Source: Clostridia bacterium (GTDB lineage: Bacteria; Bacillota; Clostridia; Christensenellales; Borkfalkiaceae). Taken from it: a stretch of DNA of 41,915 nucleotides. A program made the translations under genes and the position numbers. Location: assembly GCA_017468085.1 (NCBI GenBank), contig JAFUJR010000020.1:1-41915 (forward strand), read 5' to 3'. Below, piece by piece: positions 1 to 9,000 of the stretch. The notes below the pieces were generated by a model. The model was not told the DNA's origin. It was given only the letters and a program-made list of their open reading frames with translations, and made no database searches. Numbering within the stretch: the first letter of the stretch is position 1; every line of letters begins with the position of its first letter.

Positions 1-1
1 G

Positions 2-2194
2 ATTGCGACAAACCACGGCATTTGGACGTGGGGCGCGGACGCAAGCGGCGGGGCGTCGTTTGACGGTCAGTTCGTAACCGGTTGGGACGCGCCTACCGTA
101 TGGAACGGCGGTAAGTTTACGTCCACGACGAGTATTACGGCGGATTGCTACGGCGTAAGGATCCAAATGAAATACGGCGATAACGCGGAAGCGTATTGGA
201 AGCTGACGGGCATTAGAATTATCAACGGCGAATATCCCGTTTCTACGGTTACGTACAGCGCAAACGGCGAAGAAAGCAGCGCTTCGGTAACGTTTGGCGG
301 TAAATACACACTTCCTACTGCGCCGGCAAAGGAAAACGCGGTATTTAAGGGTTGGTATTTCAATGCGGACGGTACGGGCAAACAAATCACGGCAGATACG
401 GTGGTAACGGCTGTAAGCGACCACACCGTATACGCAGTATATAACGAATATTACAAAACCCCGAACTTCTTTGAGGAAAATCAGCTCTGGAATATTACGG
501 ATATTGAAAATACGAATATCCATCACGTAAAAGACGCGTCGGGCAACTACTTGAAGCTTGCGCCTGTCAGCGCTGGCGATACGACGAATGCAAATTACCC
601 TCAATCGGTATTCTTCTTCCAGTATCCAAATTTGACGGCAGGGATGGCGGTTGCAATGGATTTCGAACTCGTTTGTCCCGATATCAACAGTGCACAGGGC
701 ATTTATACTTATGAAGCGAATGTCAATGGAGACTCGTTAAGCGCGGAAAAATGTTTGATGACAGCTTGGGACGCTCCGAGCGTGTGGAACGACGGTAAGT
801 TCACGGCAACGACGGAAATTACGCAGGATTGCGGCGGTATTCGTGTGCTTGTGCGCTATGCAAACAGCGTCAATGCGTATTGGAAACTGACGGGTATTCG
901 GGTATATACCGCAGAGGAATATCTCGATATTCCCACCTATGCGGACGATAAGCAAATCGATATCGGCGGAACAAGCTGGCTCGGCACGAATCAAACGTTG
1001 ACTTATTTCAACGATACGAATGGCGAAACAAACTTCGCCAAGTTGCAGGAAGCAGGCGTAACGGTGCTTGCGGGTACGTTCTACGGCGATACGGGTAGCG
1101 AAGATGACGAAACTCGTTTGTTGGATCTGGCGGCTAAATACGGTATTGGACTCTTCTTCCAAAAGAACTGGGACGGAGAAACGATTCCTTCTTACGTTGC
1201 GCACGAGGCGTTTTTAGGATATTACGTGGACGAACCCGCGCAAAGCAATTTGTCCTCGTTAAAGACCTTAAAGGAAAAGTGGGATACTTCGGCGTTTGGT
1301 ACAAACGGGAAACAGCTTTACGTTAACCTTCTTCCTATTTATAGCGGGAATATGGGCGGCGATTACGATGCTTACGTGCAAGAGGCTATCGAAACAAGCA
1401 ATTTGTCTATCGTTTCCTTCGACCACTACATGATGTATTACGCAGGAGAAGAAAATTGGCTTGGAAACATTAATTACGAGTCAAATATCAGCCTCAGAAC
1501 GGATTGGCTGAAAAACTTTGATATTGCAAGCTATTATGCACATAAAAACGATAAGCCTTTCTGGTACACCTTACTTACCACGCAACACTTGGCGGACGGC
1601 GATTTAACGAAGTATATCGACCCGACGGTGGCGGATTTGACCTATCAAATGTACGTTGCAATGACTTACGGTGCAACCAATCTTATGCATTATACGTTTG
1701 CAGGTACGGGCGATTATATCATCGACGGCGCTATGTTTAACCAAAACACGGGTGAATGGACGCAGACCTATACCGACGTGAAAGACGCAAGCGCGATCAT
1801 CGGCAAGTGGGATCACGTGTTTATGAGCTTCGATTGGCTGGGCGCTTCCACGGTAACGGGTACGGAGGCGCAAACGGGCTTGATTACGGCTGATTTAACA
1901 CATAGCGTTTCCGTAGATAATTACGGCGTGATCAGCAGCGTAACGTCGACGCAAGACGTCGTAGTTGGGCATTTCCAAGACGATAACGGTTATAACGGCG
2001 TGATGATTACCAACTTGACAATTCCTACTAATGCCACGGCGGCAAGCGTTACGGTTACGTTCGGCGACGAATATCGTGCGGTTAAGGTATATCAAAACGG
2101 CGAGGAAACGCTCGTTTATTTGGACAACGGCGTGCTGTCGCTTGACGTTGCGTCGGCAGAGGGAGTGTTCATTATCCCCGTTAAAGCAAAGTAA
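2..2194 (+). CDS. Secreted TIM-barrel glycoside hydrolase-like protein with repeated binding modules (5' truncated)
   Basis: The reading frame is open to the left edge of the window, so the start and any signal peptide are missing; the ATG at 167 is internal. Two related modules are visible. Both contain a WDAP-VWN-GKF core and end in AYWKLTGIR (ends near 220 and 902), as in beta-sandwich carbohydrate-binding domains. Between them lies an InlB/Listeria-Bacteroides type repeat (about 236-440) with the GWYFN...YAVY pattern. From about 940 the chain looks like a TIM barrel: GTFYGD, GYYVDEP (DEP at 1229-1237), a VSFDHYM strand, FWYTLL, and LMHYTFAG. The DEP glutamate is a plausible catalytic acid by analogy with clan GH-A enzymes, but I cannot assign a CAZy family. 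A beta-sandwich tail ends the protein. It is probably extracellular and acts on the glycan that the downstream genes use. Confidence 0.6.
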   Translation: MATNHGIWTWGADASGGASFDGQFVTGWDAPTVWNGGKFTSTTSITADCYGVRIQMKYGDNAEAYWKLTGIRIINGEYPVSTVTYSANGEESSASVTFGGKYTLPTAPAKENAVFKGWYFNADGTGKQITADTVVTAVSDHTVYAVYNEYYKTPNFFEENQLWNITDIENTNIHHVKDASGNYLKLAPVSAGDTTNANYPQSVFFFQYPNLTAGMAVAMDFELVCPDINSAQGIYTYEANVNGDSLSAEKCLMTAWDAPSVWNDGKFTATTEITQDCGGIRVLVRYANSVNAYWKLTGIRVYTAEEYLDIPTYADDKQIDIGGTSWLGTNQTLTYFNDTNGETNFAKLQEAGVTVLAGTFYGDTGSEDDETRLLDLAAKYGIGLFFQKNWDGETIPSYVAHEAFLGYYVDEPAQSNLSSLKTLKEKWDTSAFGTNGKQLYVNLLPIYSGNMGGDYDAYVQEAIETSNLSIVSFDHYMMYYAGEENWLGNINYESNISLRTDWLKNFDIASYYAHKNDKPFWYTLLTTQHLADGDLTKYIDPTVADLTYQMYVAMTYGATNLMHYTFAGTGDYIIDGAMFNQNTGEWTQTYTDVKDASAIIGKWDHVFMSFDWLGASTVTGTEAQTGLITADLTHSVSVDNYGVISSVTSTQDVVVGHFQDDNGYNGVMITNLTIPTNATAASVTVTFGDEYRAVKVYQNGEETLVYLDNGVLSLDVASAEGVFIIPVKAK

Positions 2195-2214
2195 TTATTA
2201 GAGCATAAAAAACG

Positions 2215-2246
2215 CATAGGGGTGCAAGTGATTTTGCATCCCTATG
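2215..2246 (+). other. Intercistronic hairpin without a U-tract
   Basis: CATAGGGGTGCAA at 2215-2227 pairs with TTGCATCCCTATG at 2234-2246, giving 13 pairs with one G-U and a 6-base loop. No T-run follows on the + strand, so it is not a classical terminator in the reading direction of the genes. On the opposite strand it is followed by CGTTTTTT. It lies between the stop at 2194 and the lipoprotein start at 2264, which suggests an mRNA processing or stability element, or a terminator for antisense transcripts. Confidence 0.6.
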
Positions 2247-2263
2247 TAAAGTATAGGTTAGGT

Positions 2264-3430
2264 ATGCGGATTAAGAAATTTATAGCGTCTATGTTGGCGC
2301 TTTTCATGTCGGTATCTATTTTAGGCGGGTGCAATACTTCTTCCAAGGAAGAATTGCAAATTACGAACGTGGAAATGTATAGCAAGGAAGTACGCGATTA
2401 TTTGCTTGCCGAAGACGATTACGAGCAAATCATGGCGTTGCAGTCTGCGGATATATACGATAAGCAAATTACAAGCATTTCTTGGAAAAAGCAAAAAAAC
2501 GCGGATGCATACGTAGTGGTGCTTTCTACAAACGCCGATATGCAGGACAAAATGGAATATACCGTGGACGGTGCGGAAACGGAATATACCTTTCACGCCT
2601 TGATCCCCGACGCGAAATATTACGTAAAATTGCTTGCGTACGACGAAGGCGGTAAATTGTTGCACCAAACAAAAACGCAAAGCTTTACAACGCAAGGCGA
2701 CTTTTGCCAACGCATCGTGAACGTAGACGGCGTTAGCAACGTCCGCGATATCGGCGGATATAGCGCGCAGGGAAATTCTAAGGTGCAATACGGTCTAATT
2801 TATCGCGGCGCAAGATTGAACGCGATAACGGAGACGGGAATTGCTACGTTTACGCAGGAATTAAATATCAAGACGGAGCTTGACGTACGCTACGGCACGG
2901 ACGGCGGCAAGGTAGTTGATATGGAAGGCGTTACGTATAAACAGTTGGGTATGTGGGCATATAATTCCATTTTGCCCGACACGTGTCAGCCGAAAACGAA
3001 CGGTTTGTTCGATGAGAGAACGATTGAAGGGATAAAGGGTGTTTTTGAAACGATTGCCGAACCCGAAAATTTACCTGTCTATATTCACTGTACGGCAGGC
3101 GCGGACAGAACGGGTACGATTTGTTATTTGATTAACGGCGTATTGGGGGTTGCATACGAAGATCTGGTGCAGGATTTTGAGCTGACTTCCTTTTCCGAGC
3201 AAGGCAGACGGTGGAGAAGCAGCGTATACAAGTGGGAATTTGAAAGCGAAGGCGTAATGCAAAACGATGAGAAAAATTTTATTGCCTTTGGGCAGATGCA
3301 CTCGCTTATGACGCAGTGGTATGCGCAAAACGGCGAAACTCTGCAACAAGCGATAGAAAACTATTTGACGAGCGTATGCGGCGTTTCTATGCAAACCATA
3401 GAAGCGGTACGTGAAAATTTGTTGGTTTGA
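2264..3430 (+). CDS. Lipoprotein with FN3-like domain and Cys-based phosphatase domain (Y_phosphatase3 type)
   Basis: The ATG at 2264 is preferred over an upstream GTG at 2222, because it gives a clean lipoprotein signal (MRIKKFIASMLALFMSVSIL then GGC, Cys23) and the GTG lies inside a hairpin. Residues of roughly 65-140 look like a fibronectin type III domain. The C-terminal part starts with NVRDIGGY...YRGARLN, typical of Y_phosphatase3 proteins, and carries the P-loop HCTAGADRTG with the nucleophile at Cys276 and the Arg six residues on (CX5R). It should be a phosphoesterase anchored outside the membrane. The substrate may be a phosphotyrosine protein or a phosphorylated sugar or lipid; the sequence does not say. 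It lies between two carbohydrate-enzyme genes and is probably co-transcribed with them. Confidence 0.8.
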   Translation: MRIKKFIASMLALFMSVSILGGCNTSSKEELQITNVEMYSKEVRDYLLAEDDYEQIMALQSADIYDKQITSISWKKQKNADAYVVVLSTNADMQDKMEYTVDGAETEYTFHALIPDAKYYVKLLAYDEGGKLLHQTKTQSFTTQGDFCQRIVNVDGVSNVRDIGGYSAQGNSKVQYGLIYRGARLNAITETGIATFTQELNIKTELDVRYGTDGGKVVDMEGVTYKQLGMWAYNSILPDTCQPKTNGLFDERTIEGIKGVFETIAEPENLPVYIHCTAGADRTGTICYLINGVLGVAYEDLVQDFELTSFSEQGRRWRSSVYKWEFESEGVMQNDEKNFIAFGQMHSLMTQWYAQNGETLQQAIENYLTSVCGVSMQTIEAVRENLLV

Positions 3431-3489
3431 CGCAGCGACTTGTTTTAATAAGGGAAAAATGAAAAATTTTTAGGTTAGAGGATATAGAT

Positions 3490-6465
3490 ATGATGCCTAT
3501 CAATGCGAAAAAAGTTTACGATAAAATCCCCGGCGAAATGTTAAAACGGATAAAGGAAAAAATATATACGGTCTGTGCGGTTTTAAGCGTTGTTATATAT
3601 CAAACGGAAGAACCCGTTCCTTTTGAAAAGCGGGCTTGCGGCAAGGAAATCTCTTTAAAAACGGGGGATACTTGGGGCAAGCTGTTCGATTGCGCTTGGT
3701 TTCATTTTACGGGGCTTGTTCCCGATGCTTGCAAAGGGCGCAAGACGGTGCTCTTGTTGGACGTTGGCGGCGAAGGCTGTATATACGATAACAACGGTAA
3801 TCCGCAAAGGGGTATCACTACGTTTACCGTAAACGAGGAAAACGTAAACGACTGGGGTTGGAAACGGGTCGTTCCCTTTTTAGAGCGGGCAAACGGCGGA
3901 GAAACCGTGGATTTCTGGGTGGATTGCGGCTATAACGACCTGTTCGGAAATTTCGTTTGGGGAGATAAAGAAAGAAGTGCGCCGCGCCCTTATAAAGAAG
4001 GCTTTATTGCGACGGTGAACGAGGAAATGCGCGCGCTGTATTACGATTATTTGATCCTTGACGATTTGAGAAAGACTTTATCCGAGGATAGCCCGAGGTA
4101 TTGCTCTATCACGTATGCTCTTTTAGAAGTAAAAAATATCTTAAAAGATTACACTTTGGAAGAAGTCGCGCTTGCAAGAAAGGTTTTAAGGAAGGAGCTT
4201 TCCAAAAAAGGAGGTACGCCTTCGCTTAAATTTTCGGCAGTGGGGCACTCGCATTTAGACTTAGCGTGGCTGTGGCCCATTCGCGAAACGAAAAGGAAGG
4301 CGATTCGCACGTTTGCAACCCAGCTTGAGATGATAGAACGCTATCCCGATTACGTGTACGGCGCAAGCCAACCGCAACAATTTGCTTGGATCAAGGAAAC
4401 TGCTCCCGATTTATTTCAAAGGATAAAGCAGGCGGTTGAAAAGGGTAAAATAGAACCGCAAGGCTGTATGTGGGTTGAGCCCGATACGAACGTACCTTGC
4501 GGCGAATCCCTCGTAAGACAAATTTTTTACGGAAAAAAATTTTTTAAGGACGAATTCGGGAAAGAAATCGAAACCTTATGGTTGCCCGACGTTTTCGGCT
4601 TTTCCGCCGTGCTTCCGCAGCTCTGCGCAAAGTCGGGCGTAAAGTATCTTTGTACGATTAAAATGAGTTGGAATTGGGTAACGAAATTCCCGTATAATTC
4701 GTTTATTTGGAAAGGAATTTCGGACGATTCCGTTCTTGTGCATATGCCGCCCGAAGGGGATTATAACAGTATGGCGTTCCCGACCAACGTACATAAAGCT
4801 GTCAAAAATTATCAGGAAAAGGGTAAAGTAGAAAACGCGCTTTTATTGTACGGCATCGGCGACGGCGGCGCAGGTCCTGCCCCTCGGCATTTGGAAGCGT
4901 TGAAAAGGATGAAAAATCTTGACGGGATTCCGCCGATTAAGCAGGAATCCTCTAATGCGTTCTTTAAAAAATTAGAAAAACAATCGAAACAATTAGAAAC
5001 CTATAAAGGCGAGATGTACTTGGAAGCGCATCAAGGCACGTACACTTCGCAAGGCTACAACAAAAAGCACAATAAAACATTAGAAAATATGCTGCACGAT
5101 TTAGAAGCGGCGTATGCGATTGAAAACAGAATCAGCGGTAGGGCGTTTCCGCAAAAGGAAGCGGACGAAATTTGGAAGGAGGTCTTGCTTTATCAGTTCC
5201 ACGATATATTGCCCGGCTCGTGCATAAAACGGGTGTATGACGAAACGGAAGAAGCGTATTGCCGTTTGGAAACGACAGTCAAATCCCTTTTGGATAAAAT
5301 CGTGAGGGAAGAACAGCCCAACGCCGTCTTTAATTCTCTTGGCTTTGCAGTGCAGGACGTTGTGGAAAACGACGGGAAATTCTATTCGTTGCAGGCAAAA
5401 CCCTTGGGTTATACTCTTTTAAGCGCAGGCAAGGAAATTAAAAAATTAAATTGCCGCGCAGATAAATACACGTTGTCAAACGATAAGCTCATCGCAAAAT
5501 TTAACGACGAGGGGATATTGGTCGGCGTCGTGCGGAAAAAGGACGGCAGAAACGTTCTTACGGCTAAGGGCGGCAACGTTCTTTCGGTATACCACGACGA
5601 GTGCTCGTGGATATGCGGCGACGCGTGGGATATCGATCCTTTATATTATCAAGCCGCGCCTGAATATTTTGTTTTGACGGACGTGAAATTTTATATAGAG
5701 GGCGCTTATGCGGTAAGAGAACAGACCTTCCGTTACGGCGCGTCTACGCTTTGTCAAAAAATCAAATTAAAGCACGGTAGCGAGTATTTAGAGTTTGACA
5801 CCGCCGTAGATTGGCAGGAAACGAACAAGATGTTGAGGGCGGATTTCCACACCGATTTGCAGAGCGATTTCGTAACCTGCGGTATCCAATTCGGCAACGT
5901 AAAAAGGACGACAAAGGAAAACACGGCGACGGAAAAAATCCAATTTGAAATTTGCGCGCAAAGATATTCGCAGCTTAGCGAAAACAATTATAAGTTTGCA
6001 TTGATGGCAGATTGCAAGTTTGGTTATCGGGCAAAAGGCGGTTTGCTCAGCTTAAATCTTTTGCGCTCGCCCGAATATCCCGCCGCGGAAGCAAAGGGCA
6101 TACACACCTTCCGTTACGGCGTATATTGCGGTGAAAACGCAAACGACGTAGAGCAAGTTTCTCATGCGTTTATCAACGGCTTAAAGCCTTGCTATGCAGA
6201 AAGGGAATATTCCTTTGCGGCTACGGACAGAGAGAACGTATTGATCGATACCTTAAAGCCTGCGTACGACGGCAAGGGACAAATTTTAAGACTGTTTGAG
6301 GGTAGCGGACAGAAAACGACCTGCAAACTTACCTTTGGCGATAACGTAGAACGGGTAACCTTGTGTAATCTTTTGGAAAAAGAAGAAAAGGCGTTGTCCG
6401 TGAAAAACGGAGCGGTGCAATTGACCTTTAAACCGTTTGAGATACATACGTTAAGAGTGGAATAA
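3490..6465 (+). CDS. Alpha-mannosidase, glycoside hydrolase family 38
   Basis: The protein has 991 residues, the usual size for bacterial GH38 enzymes, which release alpha-linked mannose with retention of configuration in a metal-dependent way. The motif GHSHLDLAWLWPIRETKRK is visible, with H255 and D257 as the likely metal ligands. LWLPDVFGFSAVLPQL contains the likely nucleophile D367. The stretch YLEAHQGTYTSQGYNKKHN is also typical of the family. The N-terminal domain precedes the catalytic domain (about 245-560), and the rest is the beta-rich C-terminal region. There is no signal peptide, so it acts in the cytoplasm on imported oligosaccharides. A GAGGA ribosome site precedes the start. 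ATG also occurs one codon later (3493). The next gene starts one base after its stop. Confidence 0.93.
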   Translation: MMPINAKKVYDKIPGEMLKRIKEKIYTVCAVLSVVIYQTEEPVPFEKRACGKEISLKTGDTWGKLFDCAWFHFTGLVPDACKGRKTVLLLDVGGEGCIYDNNGNPQRGITTFTVNEENVNDWGWKRVVPFLERANGGETVDFWVDCGYNDLFGNFVWGDKERSAPRPYKEGFIATVNEEMRALYYDYLILDDLRKTLSEDSPRYCSITYALLEVKNILKDYTLEEVALARKVLRKELSKKGGTPSLKFSAVGHSHLDLAWLWPIRETKRKAIRTFATQLEMIERYPDYVYGASQPQQFAWIKETAPDLFQRIKQAVEKGKIEPQGCMWVEPDTNVPCGESLVRQIFYGKKFFKDEFGKEIETLWLPDVFGFSAVLPQLCAKSGVKYLCTIKMSWNWVTKFPYNSFIWKGISDDSVLVHMPPEGDYNSMAFPTNVHKAVKNYQEKGKVENALLLYGIGDGGAGPAPRHLEALKRMKNLDGIPPIKQESSNAFFKKLEKQSKQLETYKGEMYLEAHQGTYTSQGYNKKHNKTLENMLHDLEAAYAIENRISGRAFPQKEADEIWKEVLLYQFHDILPGSCIKRVYDETEEAYCRLETTVKSLLDKIVREEQPNAVFNSLGFAVQDVVENDGKFYSLQAKPLGYTLLSAGKEIKKLNCRADKYTLSNDKLIAKFNDEGILVGVVRKKDGRNVLTAKGGNVLSVYHDECSWICGDAWDIDPLYYQAAPEYFVLTDVKFYIEGAYAVREQTFRYGASTLCQKIKLKHGSEYLEFDTAVDWQETNKMLRADFHTDLQSDFVTCGIQFGNVKRTTKENTATEKIQFEICAQRYSQLSENNYKFALMADCKFGYRAKGGLLSLNLLRSPEYPAAEAKGIHTFRYGVYCGENANDVEQVSHAFINGLKPCYAEREYSFAATDRENVLIDTLKPAYDGKGQILRLFEGSGQKTTCKLTFGDNVERVTLCNLLEKEEKALSVKNGAVQLTFKPFEIHTLRVE

Positions 6466-6466
6466 T

Positions 6467-8548
6467 ATGATTTATGCGATAAATAACGGGCGGATAACCG
6501 TCAATTTTAAACGTAAAAAAATTGAAAGCATGATCGTGGACGGAAAAGAGCTTGTAAAGGGAAATATTCCCTTCTTTTCCGTGCGAATGCGAAAAAAGAG
6601 CAACGAAAAACGCATGATTACGGCGTTTGACTGCGAATTTGTCAAAACGGAAAATGAAAAAGCGTACTATACGCATAAAGAAATAGACGTCGTTTTATCC
6701 GTCCGCCAAAGCGCAAAAGGGCTTTTGTGGCGCATCAACGTAAAAAACAAAACGAACGATTTGATCGAGCTCGTTGACGTTATGAGTTTTGGCGTAAATG
6801 AAAAATTCCGCGATGAAGAAGGCGGATACGGCGCGCTGTTGACTTCGTATAATGAGGGCGCGCTGATTACTGATATGACGGTGAGGGAGCAGTATCATTT
6901 AAATTATCAAGACGTAGATTATCCCAGCGAGGGAGGTTTTTTCCTCTTTCCAAATATGCTTTCTTCGCAATTTATGGCGTATTTGACGGAAAGGGGCGGC
7001 GTTTATTTAGGGCTGCACGACGAGGAAAGAACGCTCAAGCATATGGATTTTTGCTACGGCGAGAATTGCACGAGAATTATGTTGCGCCCGTTCTGCGACG
7101 TGGATTACGGACAGAGTTATGAAATGCCCTTTGACGGTGTGATGACTTTCTTTGAAGGGGAGTGGCAGGACGCTTGTGCAATTTATAAGCAATGGTTTGA
7201 AGAGAATTTGCCCGCAGGCGTAAAAAAAATCGTCGAACAGACAGATTTGCCTGCTTGGTACGGGGAATCGCCCATTATCGTAGCGTATCCCGTTTTAGGT
7301 CGCTATGATACCGACGAAATGAAACCGAACGGATTGTTTCCCTATGAAAATGCGATTCCGTCGTTGAAGGAAATATCGGAGACAACGGATAGCTCGGTGA
7401 TGGCGCTTATCATGCATTGGGAGGGGACTGCGCCCTGGGCGCCTCCCTACGTTTGGCCCCCTTACGGCGGTGAAGAAACGTTTAACGCATTTTTGGAAAA
7501 AGTCCACGCAGAGCATATGCTCGTCGGGTTATATTGCAGCGGTTTCGGTTGGACGCAGAAGAGTAATTTGACCGAGTATTCCCGTGAGGAAAGGTTCGTG
7601 GAAGAAAATATCGCCGAGGCGGTTTGTACAAATTCCGACGGGGAGTATTACAGCGTGATTTGCACGGGGCAGAGAAACGGCTTCGATATGTGTCCTGCGG
7701 TGGCAAAGACCAAACAAATTTTCCAAACGGAAATCGGTAAAATTTGCGCAAGCGGCGTCGATTATATCCAAGTATTGGACCAAAATCACGGCGGGACGAG
7801 TTATTTTTGTTACAGCGATAAACACGGCCATACGCCTGCGCCGGGAAAGTGGCAGGTGCGAGAAACGGCGGCATTGTTAGACGGCATTAAAAAAAGAGGC
7901 GCGCTGCTTGGTTGCGAGTCGGCGGCGGCAGAGCCGTACCTGTCCCATCTCAAATTCAGCGACAACCGATTTGAACTGAATTATTTTGTGGGAACGCCCG
8001 TTCCCGTATATTCGTATTTATATCACGAATACGTGAATAATTTTATGGGCAATCAAGTCTGCACGCCGCTTGAAAAAAAGGACAATTCCTATCCGATGCG
8101 CGTAGCATATTCCTTTTTGGCGGGGGATATGCTGACGGTGGTGATCGTGGACGGCGGTAGAATCGTATATTCTTGGGGCGAAAAGGACTTTACGGATAAA
8201 GAAAACGCCTTGACGATTTTGAAGAACCTTAACGCTTGGCGCAAAGGCGTCGGCAGGGAGTATTTGCATATCGGCAAAATGGTGAAACCGCTTGCAGTTG
8301 ATTGCGGAAAGGAAACCTTTAAGTTGAATAAGGGTACGCATACGTTTGTTGTCGACGAGGTACTGACGGCGGCGTATGAATACGATGGGCAAAAGGTACA
8401 GTTTATCGTCAACTATAACACTCGGGACGTCCAAATCACGCTTCCTAAAAAGGTAGACGTGGTGTTAAACAGCGAAGGGACGCGAATGTTAACAGGGGTT
8501 GAAATGCTGGATATAAAACCCTTGTCTGCGGTTATGATTAAGCTGTAA
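6467..8548 (+). CDS. Glycoside hydrolase-like protein, DUF6259 type (tentative)
   Basis: This 693-residue protein has no signal peptide and starts one base after the alpha-mannosidase stop, so the two are probably translationally coupled. The first 230 residues are beta-rich (mutarotase-like sandwich). A TIM-barrel-like domain follows, with landmarks WYGESPIIVAYPV, ALIMHWEGTAPWAPPYVWPPYGG, VGLYCSGFGW, FDMCPA, YIQVLDQNHGG, and LGCESAAAEPYL. The acidic residues in DQNHGG and GCESAAAEP are candidate catalytic residues. A beta-sandwich with VLTAAYEYDGQKVQFIVNYN closes the chain. I associate this pattern with the uncharacterised DUF6259 family; that link is from memory and should be tested. Pairing with GH38 suggests cytoplasmic breakdown of the same glycan. 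Confidence 0.6.
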   Translation: MIYAINNGRITVNFKRKKIESMIVDGKELVKGNIPFFSVRMRKKSNEKRMITAFDCEFVKTENEKAYYTHKEIDVVLSVRQSAKGLLWRINVKNKTNDLIELVDVMSFGVNEKFRDEEGGYGALLTSYNEGALITDMTVREQYHLNYQDVDYPSEGGFFLFPNMLSSQFMAYLTERGGVYLGLHDEERTLKHMDFCYGENCTRIMLRPFCDVDYGQSYEMPFDGVMTFFEGEWQDACAIYKQWFEENLPAGVKKIVEQTDLPAWYGESPIIVAYPVLGRYDTDEMKPNGLFPYENAIPSLKEISETTDSSVMALIMHWEGTAPWAPPYVWPPYGGEETFNAFLEKVHAEHMLVGLYCSGFGWTQKSNLTEYSREERFVEENIAEAVCTNSDGEYYSVICTGQRNGFDMCPAVAKTKQIFQTEIGKICASGVDYIQVLDQNHGGTSYFCYSDKHGHTPAPGKWQVRETAALLDGIKKRGALLGCESAAAEPYLSHLKFSDNRFELNYFVGTPVPVYSYLYHEYVNNFMGNQVCTPLEKKDNSYPMRVAYSFLAGDMLTVVIVDGGRIVYSWGEKDFTDKENALTILKNLNAWRKGVGREYLHIGKMVKPLAVDCGKETFKLNKGTHTFVVDEVLTAAYEYDGQKVQFIVNYNTRDVQITLPKKVDVVLNSEGTRMLTGVEMLDIKPLSAVMIKL

Positions 8549-8709
8549 AGGTAAAATGAAAAGCCCCGAAGTTTAACTTACCGTATCGCTTACATAACAA
8601 CTTAACGCAAAAACAGATTGGCGAAAGATTGGCGAATAAACGCTGAAAGTTTTAAAAATAAAGGCTTCCAGCAAGTTCAATTTAGGTTTGATTTTCGTCG
8701 CCTCGAACA

Positions 8710-8743
8710 AAAACGCAGGAAATAGGTTAATTTCCTGCGTTTT
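8710..8743 (+). terminator. Strong intrinsic terminator, probably bidirectional
   Basis: AAAACGCAGGAAAT and ATTTCCTGCGTTTT form a perfect 14-pair stem with the loop AGGTTA. The stem end and following bases are T-rich, and the upstream side is A-rich. It closes the operon that ends with the stop at 8548. Confidence 0.85.
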
Positions 8744-8962
8744 ATATCATCTTTTTATAAATAATTCAAGGAGTTCGCCTATTCGAGCGAATATCAAAAT
8801 GAAAGGACCGTGTACGAGTTGAAAGCGTAGCGCGCTTACGTAAGCAGGCGTTTGTTAACGTAATACGCGCCCTCTGTTTCAACAAGAAATTCTTGTTGGA
8901 AACGGTTTCGGCGCTGCCAAAAATTGCTTGGCGGAAAGGTGAAAAAAGGTGGCAGTACCCTC
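8744..8962. other. Gene-free stretch rich in palindromes
   Basis: No coding frame with a credible start and ribosome site is seen here. It holds a perfect 12-base palindrome GCTTACGTAAGC (8834-8845) and a dyad with AACAAGAA and TTCTTGTT arms around one base (8877-8901, arms extendable to 12 pairs). There are also short arms such as TTCGC/GCGAA and CTGCC/GGCAG. It could hold operators or a structured RNA; I recognise no known family. Confidence 0.4.
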
Positions 8963-8990
8963 TTGACAAATAAAAAATCTATATTATAAT
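8963..8990 (+). promoter_or_regulatory. Consensus sigma-A promoter
   Basis: TTGACA at 8963-8968 and TATAAT at 8985-8990 are separated by 16 bases. Both hexamers match the consensus perfectly. The predicted RNA start is near 8997, immediately before a hairpin at 9001-9022, and would give a leader of almost 400 bases for the binding-protein gene at 9381. Confidence 0.75.
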
Positions 8991-9000
8991 AGTGCAGATA

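Noticed and set aside
2222-2263. GTG at 2222 as start of the phosphatase lipoprotein
   Set aside because: It would place 14 residues before the lipoprotein signal, and it lies inside the stem of a strong hairpin.
8560-8580. GCCCCGAAGTTTAAC resembles the IS3-type inverted repeat at 41781-41800
   Set aside because: The match is short and imperfect, and no transposase remnant or second end is seen between 8549 and 9380.
8935-8970. T-box-like words (AAAGGTGGCAGTACCC) ahead of the promoter
   Set aside because: The essential GGTGGNACCGCG core is not matched, no specifier-loop stem or following terminator is found, and a consensus promoter starts directly after.
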